A DNA stretch of 32,755 nt from Candidatus Gastranaerophilales bacterium (GTDB lineage: Bacteria; Cyanobacteriota; Vampirovibrionia; Gastranaerophilales; Gastranaerophilaceae): the NCBI GenBank assembly GCA_944323335.1, contig CALUSB010000020.1, positions 1 through 32,755 of the forward strand, given 5' to 3'. Below the pieces are notes generated by a model that was not told where the DNA came from, searched no databases, and saw only the letters and a program-made list of their open reading frames with translations. The first letter of the stretch is position 1, and each line of letters opens with the position of its first letter. A program made the translations under genes and the position numbers. Shown piece by piece: positions 7,172 to 15,515 of this stretch.

Positions 7172-7924
7172 CTATCCTTTAATATTTAAGAGTTTTCTAA
7201 GTCTTGATTTTAAAATTCTGTTTTCATGCTCAAGACGCTTTAGCTCTCTTTGCATATTTTGATAAACCTGAGCCACTGTTGCCTGTTTTTCCATTTTTAA
7301 TGAAGCAAGCCCTAAACCCATAATAAAGCGTTTTTTAGACTCTTCTTTAAAGAGCAGAATGATTTTGACATCCTTTTCGGTTATATAGCCAAGCTCAATC
7401 ATAACGTCAGCTATTCTTATATTATTACCGGCCTCAACTCTTCTTTTTTGCTCGCGAATAGCAGCCTCAAGCTGGATAACATCAATCTTGCCGAGTCTTT
7501 TTAAAAGTTCGCCTGTTCTAATTTTATTTGCCAAGAATTGTATGATTACATAGTTTCTTTCACAATCAGGAATTTCAATAAATTCCTTTTCAACCGCACG
7601 AACAAAAATAGCTGAAGTTTCAGATAATGTCCAAAAATTCCTTAGTGTAATTTCAAATATATCAAATTTTTCAATGCAATTTTCAAGAAAAATATAAAAC
7701 TGTTCACTAAAGTTATGACTTCTTTCTTCAAGCTCTTTTTTGCCTTTGAAAGTAATTTTAGGAACAACAAACTGCAGAGGTTCTTTCGGGTTCAAAAGTT
7801 CCAAAAAATCATCCAGCTCTTCAGAGAGCTTTTGTTCAGTTTTAATATAGACAACCTGTCTAACCCACAAAGGAAGCGCATATACGTTATTAAGAAAAAG
7901 TTCCGAATTCTTTTGCTGTTCCAC
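7172..7924 (-). CDS. GspE/MshEN-like domain protein with coiled-coil tail
   Basis: 250 residues. The N-terminal half (1-135) is unrecognised. Residues about 138-190 read 'GELLKRLGKIDVIQLEAAI ... IADVMIELGYITEKDVKIIL', which strongly resembles the N-terminal domain of type II secretion/type IV pilus ATPases (GspE_N/MshEN). In some proteins that domain binds cyclic-di-GMP. No ATPase domain follows; instead there is a C-terminal coiled-coil (about 212-245). It is therefore a stand-alone regulatory or adaptor protein, possibly a cyclic-di-GMP reader given the GGDEF/HD-GYP genes nearby. The start is GTG at 7924, with AGGGG seven bases upstream and TATAAT further up. It is the first gene of a two-gene operon with the asparaginase homologue. 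Confidence 0.65.
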   Translation of the reverse strand: MEQQKNSELFLNNVYALPLWVRQVVYIKTEQKLSEELDDFLELLNPKEPLQFVVPKITFKGKKELEERSHNFSEQFYIFLENCIEKFDIFEITLRNFWTLSETSAIFVRAVEKEFIEIPDCERNYVIIQFLANKIRTGELLKRLGKIDVIQLEAAIREQKRRVEAGNNIRIADVMIELGYITEKDVKIILLFKEESKKRFIMGLGLASLKMEKQATVAQVYQNMQRELKRLEHENRILKSRLRKLLNIKG

Positions 7925-8006
7925 TAAATAACCCCTATAAATACAGTATGATTATAGTTTATAATAAAAATAAATAAAATACACCATTTAATTTATAACA
8001 AAATTA

Positions 8007-8015
8007 TGCGATAAT
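8007..8015 (+). promoter_or_regulatory. Extended -10 promoter of the flagellar cluster
   Basis: TGCGATAAT (8007-8015) is an extended -10 (TGN plus GATAAT). A weak -35, TTTAAT, lies at 7987-7992 with 17 bp spacing. The CGATAA core also resembles a flagellar sigma-28 -10, but no matching -35 is present. The leader is about 25 nt. Confidence 0.4.
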
Positions 8016-8047
8016 GTAAAATATATCTGTAAGACGGAAGAGTTACC

Positions 8048-8476
8048 ATGGGACTCGATGGAATTTCTCTAAACCAGTTAAGAATAACTCAAGAAAATAC
8101 TTCAAAAGAGAATACACTTAATTCTCAAATGCTTGCTAACATTGGAAGCGGCTCAAGAAGCGTCAATTCTCTTGATAAAAAAGGTGCAATAGACACCGAC
8201 GACAAAGAAAATACATCTTTTTTCGGCGGCGACAGTTCAAGCGAAGAAGAACAAGAAGAACAAAAAGAAGAAACCGAAGAAAAGCTTGATTTTTCTAAAA
8301 TTGACCTTTCAAATAAAGACCTCTATGAAATAAAAGTAGATGAAAACAAAGGATGTTTGTCTATATACAACAAGCAAGAAGATAAAACCGTACAGGAAAT
8401 AACTCCGCATGAACTTTCTTCGCTTGTGGACAGCCTCAAAAATCCAGGTGGAATTCTTATAAACAAAAGGATATAA
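8048..8476 (+). CDS. FlaG-like flagellar protein
   Basis: 142 residues. Residues about 1-85 are polar and disordered with a Glu-rich run. The C-terminal part (about 92-142) has the FlaG pattern: a 'Y-E-I-K-V-D-E-N-K-G' strand, 'L-S-I-Y-N-K', then 'V-Q-E-I-T-P-H-E-L' corresponding to the usual V-I-R-Q-I-P-x-E, and a closing Gly-rich segment. In characterised bacteria FlaG influences filament length and is encoded beside fliD and fliS, as here. The long acidic N-terminal extension is not typical. The start has GGAAG about seven bases upstream. The next gene, fliS, begins six bases after the stop. The FlaG call rests on C-terminal pattern and context. Confidence 0.65.
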   Translation: MGLDGISLNQLRITQENTSKENTLNSQMLANIGSGSRSVNSLDKKGAIDTDDKENTSFFGGDSSSEEEQEEQKEETEEKLDFSKIDLSNKDLYEIKVDENKGCLSIYNKQEDKTVQEITPHELSSLVDSLKNPGGILINKRI

Positions 8477-8482
8477 AACCAG

Positions 8483-8938
8483 ATGAATCAATACGTCAAA
8501 CAATATCAAAAAACGACAGTTGAAACAGCGTCCAATGAAAAAATACTCATTATGCTATACGATGGTGCGATACAATTTCTAAACAAAGCAAAAATTGCAC
8601 TGAATGAAAAAAACTATGAACAGTCACACAATAACCTTATGGGCGCACAAAGAATTCTTGAAGAATTCATAAACACGATAGATAAAGAACCAAATCCGGA
8701 GCTTGCAACAAATCTAATTAACCTGTATGAGTATTTCATTTCAAGACTGGTGCATGCAAATATTAAACATGAAATCGCACCTATAGATGAGGTTCTAAAG
8801 TTTCTAAAAGAACTTAAATCTACTTGGGAACAAGCTATTGTTATTGCACAAAAGGAAAGAGCCGAGCTTATTGCAAAAACAAGAGCTGTAAACAATAATG
8901 AGGATGATTTTGAAGAAGAAGACGATGACGACGAATAA
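8483..8938 (+). CDS. fliS: Flagellin export chaperone FliS
   Basis: 151 residues. FliS binds the C-terminus of flagellin in the cytoplasm, prevents premature polymerisation and delivers it to the flagellar export gate. The family pattern is clear: N-terminal 'YVKQYQKTTVETAS', then 'KILIMLYDGAIQFLNKAKIA' (21-40), 'LMGAQRILEEFINTID' and 'LYEYFISRLVHAN'. The last roughly 15 residues are an unusual acidic tail (D-D-F-E-E-E-D-D-D-D-E), probably disordered. Its coding sequence overlaps the next gene's start by 14 bases. An AAGGA at 8467-8471 precedes the start with 11-base spacing. It lies in a flaG-fliS-fliT-like cluster. Confidence 0.93.
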   Translation: MNQYVKQYQKTTVETASNEKILIMLYDGAIQFLNKAKIALNEKNYEQSHNNLMGAQRILEEFINTIDKEPNPELATNLINLYEYFISRLVHANIKHEIAPIDEVLKFLKELKSTWEQAIVIAQKERAELIAKTRAVNNNEDDFEEEDDDDE

Positions 8939-9299
8939 TAATTTTAACCACCTTATGCACCTGTATGACAGAGCGTATAAAATGTGCAAACAGGTAGAAG
9001 AAATAATACAGAACGGAAAAATTCAAGAGCTGGATGACGTTTTAAGAAATAAAGGAGAACTCTTAAAGAGTATTTTAAGATTTGAAAAAACGACAAAAAC
9101 AACTCCTCAAGAAGAAGAAAAAAGGCTTAAATTCAGAAAAAAAATTGAAGAATATGAAAAATCAAATATTGAACTTTTGAAAAGTAAACAAGAGCTGCTT
9201 AAAAGCGAACTTCAAAAGGTGGCAAAAGGCAAAAAAATAACAAAAGCATATCTTTCCAAGATGCCTGAAACGTACTCTACAATTGATATATTAGAATAA
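8925..9299 (+). CDS. Small coiled-coil protein, FliT-like by position
   Basis: About 124 residues from ATG 8925. The frame extends to an ATG at 8898, but 8925 gives the shorter overlap with fliS (14 bases) and places a GAAGAAGAAG purine run just upstream. The protein is almost entirely helical and rich in Lys and Glu, beginning 'NHLMHLYDRAYKMCKQVEE' with a heptad pattern and a long charged helix (about 65-100). Length, helical content and position directly after fliS fit the FliT/FliT-like export chaperones that bind FliD, but sequence similarity is too weak to assert this. The stop overlaps the next ATG by one base (TAATG), so translation is coupled. Confidence 0.55.
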   Translation: MTTNNNFNHLMHLYDRAYKMCKQVEEIIQNGKIQELDDVLRNKGELLKSILRFEKTTKTTPQEEEKRLKFRKKIEEYEKSNIELLKSKQELLKSELQKVAKGKKITKAYLSKMPETYSTIDILE

Positions 9300-10198
9300 T
9301 GACAGTAAAAGAATCAGCACAAGAAAAAAAATTTGGCGCAGCGGTATCTATAGTATCAAACACGGTTTTGATTTTAATTAAAGTACTGGCCGGGATTTTA
9401 TCCGGCAGTATAAGCGTGTTATCTGAAGCGCTTCACTCTTTTGCAGATTTAAGTGCCTCTTGTCTTGCTTATTTTTCCGTTTCAAAATCCGCAAAACCGG
9501 CAGACGATGACCACCCGTTTGGACATGGCAAATACGAAGACTTAGCGGGCTTTATTGAGGCCATTCTTATAATACTTACTGCCCTGTATATTCTTTTTGT
9601 AGCATGTGAAAAAATAATCACTCACGGCGGCAATTATGAAATACATACAACAATAGGTATTTTAATAATGTGCTTATCTGTTGTTGTAAACTGGGTCATA
9701 AGTTCTTATCTTGACAAAATAGCCAAAAAAACCGACTCTATAGCTCTAAAAACAGACTCGGAACACCTAAGAGCTGATATTTATTCATCATTAGGTATAA
9801 TTTTAGGCCTTATTGCCGTAAAAGTGACAGGGTTAAACATACTTGACCCGATTATTGCAATTTTTGTTGCAGCAATAATTCTAAGAACAGGTATAAAACT
9901 CACCAAACAGAGCTCAAATAATCTCCTTGACGGGTCGTTACCAAAAGAAGACAAGGAAAAAATAGATGAGGCGCTAAAAAGCTTTGGGGCACACGGAGTT
10001 ATAGGCGCAAAACAGATAAGAACATCAAAATCGGGCTCAAAAAGACTTATTCGGATGACTATTTTTCTGCCCTCCGGAATGACTCTTCTTGAAGCGCATA
10101 ATATTTGTGATGAAATTGAAACACAAATCAGAAAAAATCTTAAAAACTGTGATATAATAATACATGCGGAACCCTACTGCAAATGTATTGATAAGTAA
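9299..10198 (+). CDS. Cation diffusion facilitator (CDF) metal exporter
   Basis: 299 residues with six predicted membrane helices followed by a cytoplasmic domain. CDF proteins export divalent metals such as Zn, Fe or Mn by proton antiport. The transport site is visible as H46-x-x-x-D50 in helix 2 ('ALHSFADL') and H156-x-x-x-D160 in helix 5 ('HLRAD'), with the loop motif 'DDDHPFGHGKYE' (69-80). The C-terminal domain (about 210-299) ends in the family's 'H-A-E-P-Y-C-K-C', with two cysteines possibly binding metal. The His at the first position argues for a Zn-type exporter, but metal identity is not certain. It is translationally coupled to the FliT-like gene, an unexpected flagellar-operon member. 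fliD follows after 106 bp. Confidence 0.88.
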   Translation: MTVKESAQEKKFGAAVSIVSNTVLILIKVLAGILSGSISVLSEALHSFADLSASCLAYFSVSKSAKPADDDHPFGHGKYEDLAGFIEAILIILTALYILFVACEKIITHGGNYEIHTTIGILIMCLSVVVNWVISSYLDKIAKKTDSIALKTDSEHLRADIYSSLGIILGLIAVKVTGLNILDPIIAIFVAAIILRTGIKLTKQSSNNLLDGSLPKEDKEKIDEALKSFGAHGVIGAKQIRTSKSGSKRLIRMTIFLPSGMTLLEAHNICDEIETQIRKNLKNCDIIIHAEPYCKCIDK

Positions 10199-10304
10199 CA
10201 AAAAGTTACATTTCCTGTTTTTATACGATTATAAAAAAACTATTGTGGAATATACTAAAATATAAAAGGATTTATTTGTTTTTTATCGATAAGGAATCAA
10301 AAAT

Positions 10305-12053
10305 ATGAGTATACAGTTTAGCGGCCTGGGGTCAGGGCTGGATTTTAATTCTTGGATTGAGCAACTGGTAGAAGCAAAAAAACTCTCTACAGTAACTCCG
10401 CTCGAAACAAAAAAAACCGACCTTGAAAATCAAAGTAGTGCACTAAGCACAATAAAAACTTCTTTTACCGCTTTACAAAGTGCCCTTAAAAACTTTACAA
10501 GCGTTATAAGCGGCACAAGCAATGACATCTGGGGTAAAACAAATGTTACCTCAAGTAATGACGCATACGTTACCGCCACAAGTTCAAGCGGACTTGCAAC
10601 AGGTGATATTAAAATCTCTGTGGAACAGCTTGCAACAAGCACTGTTGCACAGGGTACGACCGTAGCAGGAAAATTAATAAGCGAAGACACTAAATACTCT
10701 GAAATCGGCAATAACCAAGCCAAAGGCGGGACATTCTCTTTCTATGTTGACAACAAAAGATATGAAATAGAAATAGACAAAGATAACGACACTTTAGGTG
10801 ACATCGCAAATAAAATAAATGACGCAGCAGGCGGTAAAGTCAATGCAAAAATAAATGACGACGGCACATTTGAAATTGCTGCAACAAACGGAGAAAAAAT
10901 TTCTCTGGGTGGTTTTTCTGACACCTCAAACTTTGCAAGTGTTATGAAACTCACAGAAGCTACAGATACAGGTTACAAAAGCGCCTACACACTTACTTCA
11001 TTCTTAACAAACAAGCCTTTAACAAGTGAGCAGAGCGGACTTAGTCAACCGATTAGCGAAGGTACAATAAAAATTAACGGTGTAGAGTTTGAAATAACAG
11101 AATCTACCGCACTTCAAGATTTAATCAATAAGATTAATTCAACAGAAGAAGCAAAAGTAAGTGCAAAATATGACACTCTAACTAACAAACTTATACTTAC
11201 ATCAAAAGAAACGGGTGAATTCAATATAAGCCTTGAGGCTGAAGGCACTAACTTCTTTGATGTATTTGGACTTACAAAAGACGGCGCACTTGCCGAGGGT
11301 TCTCAGACACTTGGTCAAAATGCTATAGTAACGGTTGATGGCAACAAAATAGTTTCATCATCAAACACTATAACGAGTGAATCATCGGGCATTTCAGGTT
11401 TAACCATTACTGCAAAAAAAGTAACCGACGGGTCTGATGAAGATAAAACAACAGAAGTTAACCTTAATGTTGAAAGTGACCTAACTGAAGTTAAAAATTC
11501 AATAAAAGAATTTGTTGATGCGTACAACAAGGTAACAGAACAAATAAAAGAAGCGACGGCTCAGGACGGATACCTTGAGATGGATATTAATCTAAGGGGC
11601 TTGCAGAGCGAGCTTAGAAACATGCTAAGTTCATTTGTAAGTGATAACGGTTCTTTTGGTATGTTATCTCAAATTGGTATTTCAACCGGTAAAGCGGGCT
11701 TATCAGTTGATGACAGCGCAACAACACTAAAATTTGACGAAGAAGCATTTGACGAAGCCTGGGCAAAAGATTCGACATCTGTCAAAAACTTAATTTCAGG
11801 CGGTTCAACAGGAAATAAAAACGGTATTTTCGACAAAATGGTTGAAAAAGTAAACAACGCCCTTGATGTAACCACAGGTATGTTTGCCGTTAAAAGTGAA
11901 TCATTATCAAGACTTATATCGACACAGGAAGATAGAATCACAAGAGCGTACGAAAGTCTTGATTCATACGAATCACAACTTACAAAACAATTTCAGTATA
12001 TGGATGAGATGATAGCTAAACTGCAGCAACAATATTCAGCATTTTTAAGCTAA
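10305..12053 (+). CDS. fliD: Flagellar filament cap protein FliD
   Basis: 582 residues. FliD is exported and forms the cap under which flagellin assembles. The N-terminal signature 'MSIQFSGLGSGLDFNSWIEQ' and the following coiled-coil 'PLETKKTDLENQSSALSTIK' are typical of FliD_N (1-100). Ser/Thr/Asn-rich repeated beta domains fill about 100-370, including two 'flagellin hook'-type segments. FliD_C occupies about 375-575 with 'LRGLQSELRNMLSSF' and 'LSQIGISTGKAG', ending in a helical 'QFQYMDEMIAKLQQQYSAFL'. There are no cysteines, as expected for an exported axial protein. The start has AAGGA about nine bases upstream. A strong terminator follows at 12082. Confidence 0.95.
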   Translation: MSIQFSGLGSGLDFNSWIEQLVEAKKLSTVTPLETKKTDLENQSSALSTIKTSFTALQSALKNFTSVISGTSNDIWGKTNVTSSNDAYVTATSSSGLATGDIKISVEQLATSTVAQGTTVAGKLISEDTKYSEIGNNQAKGGTFSFYVDNKRYEIEIDKDNDTLGDIANKINDAAGGKVNAKINDDGTFEIAATNGEKISLGGFSDTSNFASVMKLTEATDTGYKSAYTLTSFLTNKPLTSEQSGLSQPISEGTIKINGVEFEITESTALQDLINKINSTEEAKVSAKYDTLTNKLILTSKETGEFNISLEAEGTNFFDVFGLTKDGALAEGSQTLGQNAIVTVDGNKIVSSSNTITSESSGISGLTITAKKVTDGSDEDKTTEVNLNVESDLTEVKNSIKEFVDAYNKVTEQIKEATAQDGYLEMDINLRGLQSELRNMLSSFVSDNGSFGMLSQIGISTGKAGLSVDDSATTLKFDEEAFDEAWAKDSTSVKNLISGGSTGNKNGIFDKMVEKVNNALDVTTGMFAVKSESLSRLISTQEDRITRAYESLDSYESQLTKQFQYMDEMIAKLQQQYSAFLS

Positions 12054-12081
12054 CAACCTTATGCAATCCCATAAAAGCATT

Positions 12082-12110
12082 AATGCGCTCCGATTTGGAG
12101 CGCATTTTAA
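12082..12110 (+). terminator. Intrinsic terminator after fliD
   Basis: AATGCGCTCC (12082-12091), loop GATTT, GGAGCGCATT (12097-12106), then TTAA. It is a perfect 10-bp GC-containing stem that ends the flagellar transcript. It overlaps nothing and ends just before the converging rlmN stop, and may also act on rlmN transcripts. Confidence 0.85.
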
Positions 12111-12112
12111 AT

Positions 12113-13129
12113 TTAAGATTTTCCCGCCAACTGTCCGCAAGCAGCGTCAATATCCGCCCCTCGCTCAAGCCTTACGGTAACTTTTTTACCTTGAGATTCA
12201 AGCAAATATTTAAAAATCATAGTATCTTTTTTGTTTGGCTTTTTATACTTATCCACACCAATAGGGTTGTATGGAATAAGATTTATGTTGCATTTTAAAT
12301 CTTTAATGTAATCGCAGAGTTTTTGAGCCATTTGCTTGGTATCAGTCAACCCGCCGATTAAGATATACTCAAGAGTCACTCTTTTGCCTGTTTTATCGGT
12401 ATAATAAATAAGCGATTTTTTAAGTTCATCAAGCGAGTATTTATTCTCAACAGGCATAATTTGTTTTCTCACATCGCTGTCAGCACAGTGTAGCGATATT
12501 GCAAGCGTAGGAACAAAATCCGACTCGCACATTTTTTTGATTTTATCCGCTATTCCGCATGTAGATATCGTAATGCGCCTTATTCCTATGTTTAGATTTG
12601 TATTAATAGCCTCAATCGCACTAAAAACATTGTCAAAATTATTTAAAGGCTCGCCCTGCCCCATAAAAACAACATTTGTAACCTTTAAACCCGTATCTTG
12701 CTGGATGGTTAAAATTTGACTTATTATTTCATAGGGTTCAAGATTTCTTATAAAACCTCTTTTAGCAGTTGCACAAAAATCACAACCCATATAGCAGCCA
12801 ACCTGAGAACTTACACAGGCGCTAAGATTTGAGCGATTATCAAAACGCATAAGGACGGTTTCGGCACAATTGCCGTCAGAATATTCTATTAAATATTTTA
12901 TTGTACCATCTGCTGAGACCTGCTTTTTTTTGATTTTAGTATCTAAAATAACCGCATTTTCTTTTAATTTCTCTCTAAAATCTTTTTTTATGTCGCTCAT
13001 TAAATCAAAATCACACACTGACTTTGAATAAATCCAAGAAAAAAGCTGTTTTGCGCGAAATTTTTTTTCGCCCAACGACTCTACAAAATTTTCTAACTGC
13101 GACAAATTTAATTTAGCAAGTACTTCCAT
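12113..13129 (-). CDS. rlmN: Dual-specificity rRNA/tRNA A-C2 methyltransferase RlmN
   Basis: 338 residues. RlmN is a radical-SAM enzyme that methylates C2 of A2503 in 23S rRNA and A37 in some tRNAs. The [4Fe-4S] motif C112-x3-C116-x2-C119 is intact. The two further cysteines of the ping-pong mechanism are present: C105 in 'SACVSSQVGC' and C331 in 'DIDAACGQLAG'. Other family blocks include 'VVFMGQGEPLNNFDN' and 'SLHCADSDVRKQIMPVE'. The start lacks a Shine-Dalgarno; TAAAAT ends six bases upstream. It is divergent from the HD-GYP gene with 68 bp between the start codons. Confidence 0.95.
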   Translation of the reverse strand: MEVLAKLNLSQLENFVESLGEKKFRAKQLFSWIYSKSVCDFDLMSDIKKDFREKLKENAVILDTKIKKKQVSADGTIKYLIEYSDGNCAETVLMRFDNRSNLSACVSSQVGCYMGCDFCATAKRGFIRNLEPYEIISQILTIQQDTGLKVTNVVFMGQGEPLNNFDNVFSAIEAINTNLNIGIRRITISTCGIADKIKKMCESDFVPTLAISLHCADSDVRKQIMPVENKYSLDELKKSLIYYTDKTGKRVTLEYILIGGLTDTKQMAQKLCDYIKDLKCNINLIPYNPIGVDKYKKPNKKDTMIFKYLLESQGKKVTVRLERGADIDAACGQLAGKS

Positions 13130-13135
13130 AGTGAA

Positions 13136-13141
13136 ATTTTA
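13136..13141 (-). promoter_or_regulatory. -10 box 6 nt before rlmN
   Basis: On the minus strand TAAAAT (13141-13136) is six bases from the ATG at 13129, predicting a leaderless mRNA. No good -35 is visible at 16-18 bp. Confidence 0.4.
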
Positions 13142-13185
13142 GCACAATCATACAAATAACGTGTGTAATTTTTTAAAAATGCGGA

Positions 13186-13191
13186 TATAAT
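13186..13191 (+). promoter_or_regulatory. -10 box 6 nt before the HD-GYP gene
   Basis: A perfect TATAAT is six bases from ATG 13198. Its expected -35 region (13163-13168) overlaps that of the divergent rlmN promoter, so the two may compete for polymerase. Confidence 0.5.
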
Positions 13192-13197
13192 TTAGTA

Positions 13198-14187
13198 ATG
13201 ATAGTTGTATCCAGTGAAGAAATAATTTCACAAAAAGTGCTTCCATATGACCTATATGACGAAGCAGGCATAAAAATCCTTGAAGCCGGAGAAATACTTA
13301 CTCCGGGCAAAATTTTGCTTGTCAGAAACCACGAAGTACTTTATCGAAAAGATGAAAAACAAACCCAAACGGATACACCACGTAAGACGCAAAGCTACAA
13401 CAACAACGAAGCACCGCACTCGGATACAATAGAAGATGTAAAAAAATACGGCCCGCTAAATAAAAAATCTAAAATAGATTTTGAAACACAAATAGAGCTA
13501 AAATCAGGCTATATTAACGCGCTTAGCGTGTTTAACCAAAGTGATGTCAGCCGCGCCAAAGCTATGATACTTGAAGTGCGCGACAGAATTATAAAAGATT
13601 CGCAACTAATCAAAAAAAATGTACAGTTTTTCTCAGAGCTTAAGCTTCTTGGAGAGCATAAAAATATTCATCCCCTAAATACGGCTATCTTTAGTGTTTT
13701 TCTCGCAAACAAGCTGGAGTACAACGAAGTACAGATTATGGAAATTGCACTCAGTGCACTTTTACATGATATCGGAAAAATTAAGCTCACCGGCGAAACA
13801 ACCGATATTTCAAAGATGACAAAAGATGAAGAGGTGGCATACAGAAAGCATCCTCTTGTCGGCCACAGGCTAATTAAAACTGAACTTAAGTTAAGTGAAA
13901 ATATAGCCCGTGTAGCTCTTCAGCACCATGAGAGAATGGATGGCACAGGCTGGCCCTATGGCATTTCTTCAACAATGATTAGCGAATATGCTCAGATTAT
14001 TGCCGTTTGCAACCACTTCGACAACATGACATCATCTGCTACAAATCTTGAAATCTCAAACTTCAGAGAAGCCCTAAGAGCACTGCTTAAAGCAGGCAGC
14101 AGAGCATTTTCTCCAAAACCTCTCTACGCTTTTGTACATATGTTAAGCTATGGAGATACAACATCATTTGAGGAGCTTAAATTTTGA
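13198..14187 (+). CDS. HD-GYP domain cyclic-di-GMP phosphodiesterase
   Basis: 329 residues, cytoplasmic. HD-GYP proteins degrade cyclic-di-GMP. Residues 1-50 match the small N-terminal domain often found before HD-GYP ('V-L-P-Y-D-L-Y-D-E-A-G-I-x-I-L'), then a polar linker (51-95). The HD-GYP core (about 150-325) keeps its ligands: H158, H190-D191 in 'LLHDIGKIKL', H218, H243-H244 in 'HHERMDGTGWPYG', and D275. The GYP motif reads G-W-P, a conservative variant; catalytic competence is likely but unproven. It leads an operon with trmFO (TTGA overlap) and pepA. There is no Shine-Dalgarno; a TATAAT six bases upstream suggests a leaderless message. Confidence 0.88.
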   Translation: MIVVSSEEIISQKVLPYDLYDEAGIKILEAGEILTPGKILLVRNHEVLYRKDEKQTQTDTPRKTQSYNNNEAPHSDTIEDVKKYGPLNKKSKIDFETQIELKSGYINALSVFNQSDVSRAKAMILEVRDRIIKDSQLIKKNVQFFSELKLLGEHKNIHPLNTAIFSVFLANKLEYNEVQIMEIALSALLHDIGKIKLTGETTDISKMTKDEEVAYRKHPLVGHRLIKTELKLSENIARVALQHHERMDGTGWPYGISSTMISEYAQIIAVCNHFDNMTSSATNLEISNFREALRALLKAGSRAFSPKPLYAFVHMLSYGDTTSFEELKF

Positions 14188-15515
14188 GAGTAATTGTCGC
14201 AGGAGGGGGACTGGCAGGCTCAGAGGCAGCATTATATCTTGCAGACAATGGTATAGAAGTAGAACTCTATGAAATGCGCCCCAACAAAACCACAGGTGCG
14301 CATACAAGCTCAGATTTTGCAGAGTTTGTCTGCTCAAACAGTTTAGGTTCTATCGGCACAGCATCTGCCTCGGGCTTACTTAAAGAAGAGGCCAAACTCC
14401 TTGGCTCAAGGCTAATTAAAGAAGCGTTTAACAACAAAGTACCCTCGGGCAATTCTTTATCAATAGACAGATTTGGATTTAGCTCAAAAATAACGCAGCT
14501 AATCAATAATCACCCTAAAATTAAGGTAATAAGAGAAGAAATAAAAGAACTTCCAAAAAACGCTCCTGCAGTAATCACCACAGGGCCTCTAACTTCAGAT
14601 GAATTGTGCAGTGATATTAAAAAAATGACAGGAGAAGAGAACTTTCACTTTTTTGACGCTATAGCGCCCATTGTTAAAAAAGAATCAATAGATTTTAAAA
14701 AAGCTTTCTACGCTTCGCGCTGGGACAAGGGAGATGCGGATTTTATCAACTGCCCGATGAATAAAGAAGAGTATGAAAATTTTTACAATATAATAACAAC
14801 GGCAGAAAAAATCCCTTTAAAAAGCTTTGAGGCAAAATATTTTGAGGGGTGTATGCCAGTTGAAGTTCTTGCCTCAAGAGGAAAGGATACTCTTCGTTTT
14901 GGACCTATGAAACCTGTAGGGCTTTTTGATACAAGGACAAGAAAGCCCGAGCACAAAAACTACCAGTTCTATGCAGTAGTGCAGCTGCGTCAGGATGATA
15001 AAGAGGCAGATTTGTATAATCTTGTAGGTTTTCAAACAAATTTAAAATGGGGTGAACAAAAGCGTCTGCTATCATCTATCCCCGGGCTTGAAAACGCCGA
15101 GATTGTGCGCTACGGAGTAATGCATGCAAACACTTTTATAAACAGTCCAAAAATTCTAAATAAAACCCTGCAAACAAAAGCAAATCCCGATTTATTTTTT
15201 GCAGGACAAATAACAGGGGTGGAAGGATATAGCGAGAGCATTACCACAGGGCTTTTTGCAGGCATTAATATGCTAAGACATCTAAAAGGAGAAAAACTGA
15301 TTGAGCTTGAGCCTATATGCATGTTAGGTGCACTTTTAGAGTACATAACATTTGAGGGACATAAATCGCTTCAACCGATAAACTCTAACTGGGGGATACT
15401 AAAAAAACCCGAGATTGATAAAAAAATAAGAAAAAACAAAGAAGAGAAAAGTGCGCTGCTATCAGGCATTGCACTTGAGTACATAAAGGAGATAAGAAAT
15501 GGATATTTCTGCTAA
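14184..15515 (+). CDS. trmFO: TrmFO, folate-dependent tRNA m5U54 methyltransferase
   Basis: 443 residues. TrmFO uses FAD and 5,10-methylene-tetrahydrofolate to make m5U54 in the tRNA T-loop. The FAD-binding start 'V-I-V-A-G-G-G-L-A-G-S-E-A-A', 'CSNSLGS' and the catalytic-cysteine block 'CMPVEVLASRGKDTLRFGPM' are all present, as is the C-terminal 'GQITGVEGY-ES---G' FAD motif. The start is TTG at 14184: the preceding gene's stop overlaps it as TTGA, the family N-terminus begins exactly there, and GAGGAG (14170-14175) lies eight bases upstream. It overlaps pepA by 17 bases. RibF in this window could supply the FAD. Confidence 0.95.
   Translation: MRVIVAGGGLAGSEAALYLADNGIEVELYEMRPNKTTGAHTSSDFAEFVCSNSLGSIGTASASGLLKEEAKLLGSRLIKEAFNNKVPSGNSLSIDRFGFSSKITQLINNHPKIKVIREEIKELPKNAPAVITTGPLTSDELCSDIKKMTGEENFHFFDAIAPIVKKESIDFKKAFYASRWDKGDADFINCPMNKEEYENFYNIITTAEKIPLKSFEAKYFEGCMPVEVLASRGKDTLRFGPMKPVGLFDTRTRKPEHKNYQFYAVVQLRQDDKEADLYNLVGFQTNLKWGEQKRLLSSIPGLENAEIVRYGVMHANTFINSPKILNKTLQTKANPDLFFAGQITGVEGYSESITTGLFAGINMLRHLKGEKLIELEPICMLGALLEYITFEGHKSLQPINSNWGILKKPEIDKKIRKNKEEKSALLSGIALEYIKEIRNGYFC

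Noticed and set aside
8898-8924. FliT-like gene starting at ATG 8898
   Set aside because: It would overlap fliS by 41 bases and add residues coded by the fliS acidic tail; ATG 8925 has a purine-rich site upstream.
10283-10292. Sigma-28 flagellar promoter before fliD (ATCGATAAGG)
   Set aside because: The CGATAAGG overlaps the ribosome binding site and no -35 of the right type lies at the right distance.
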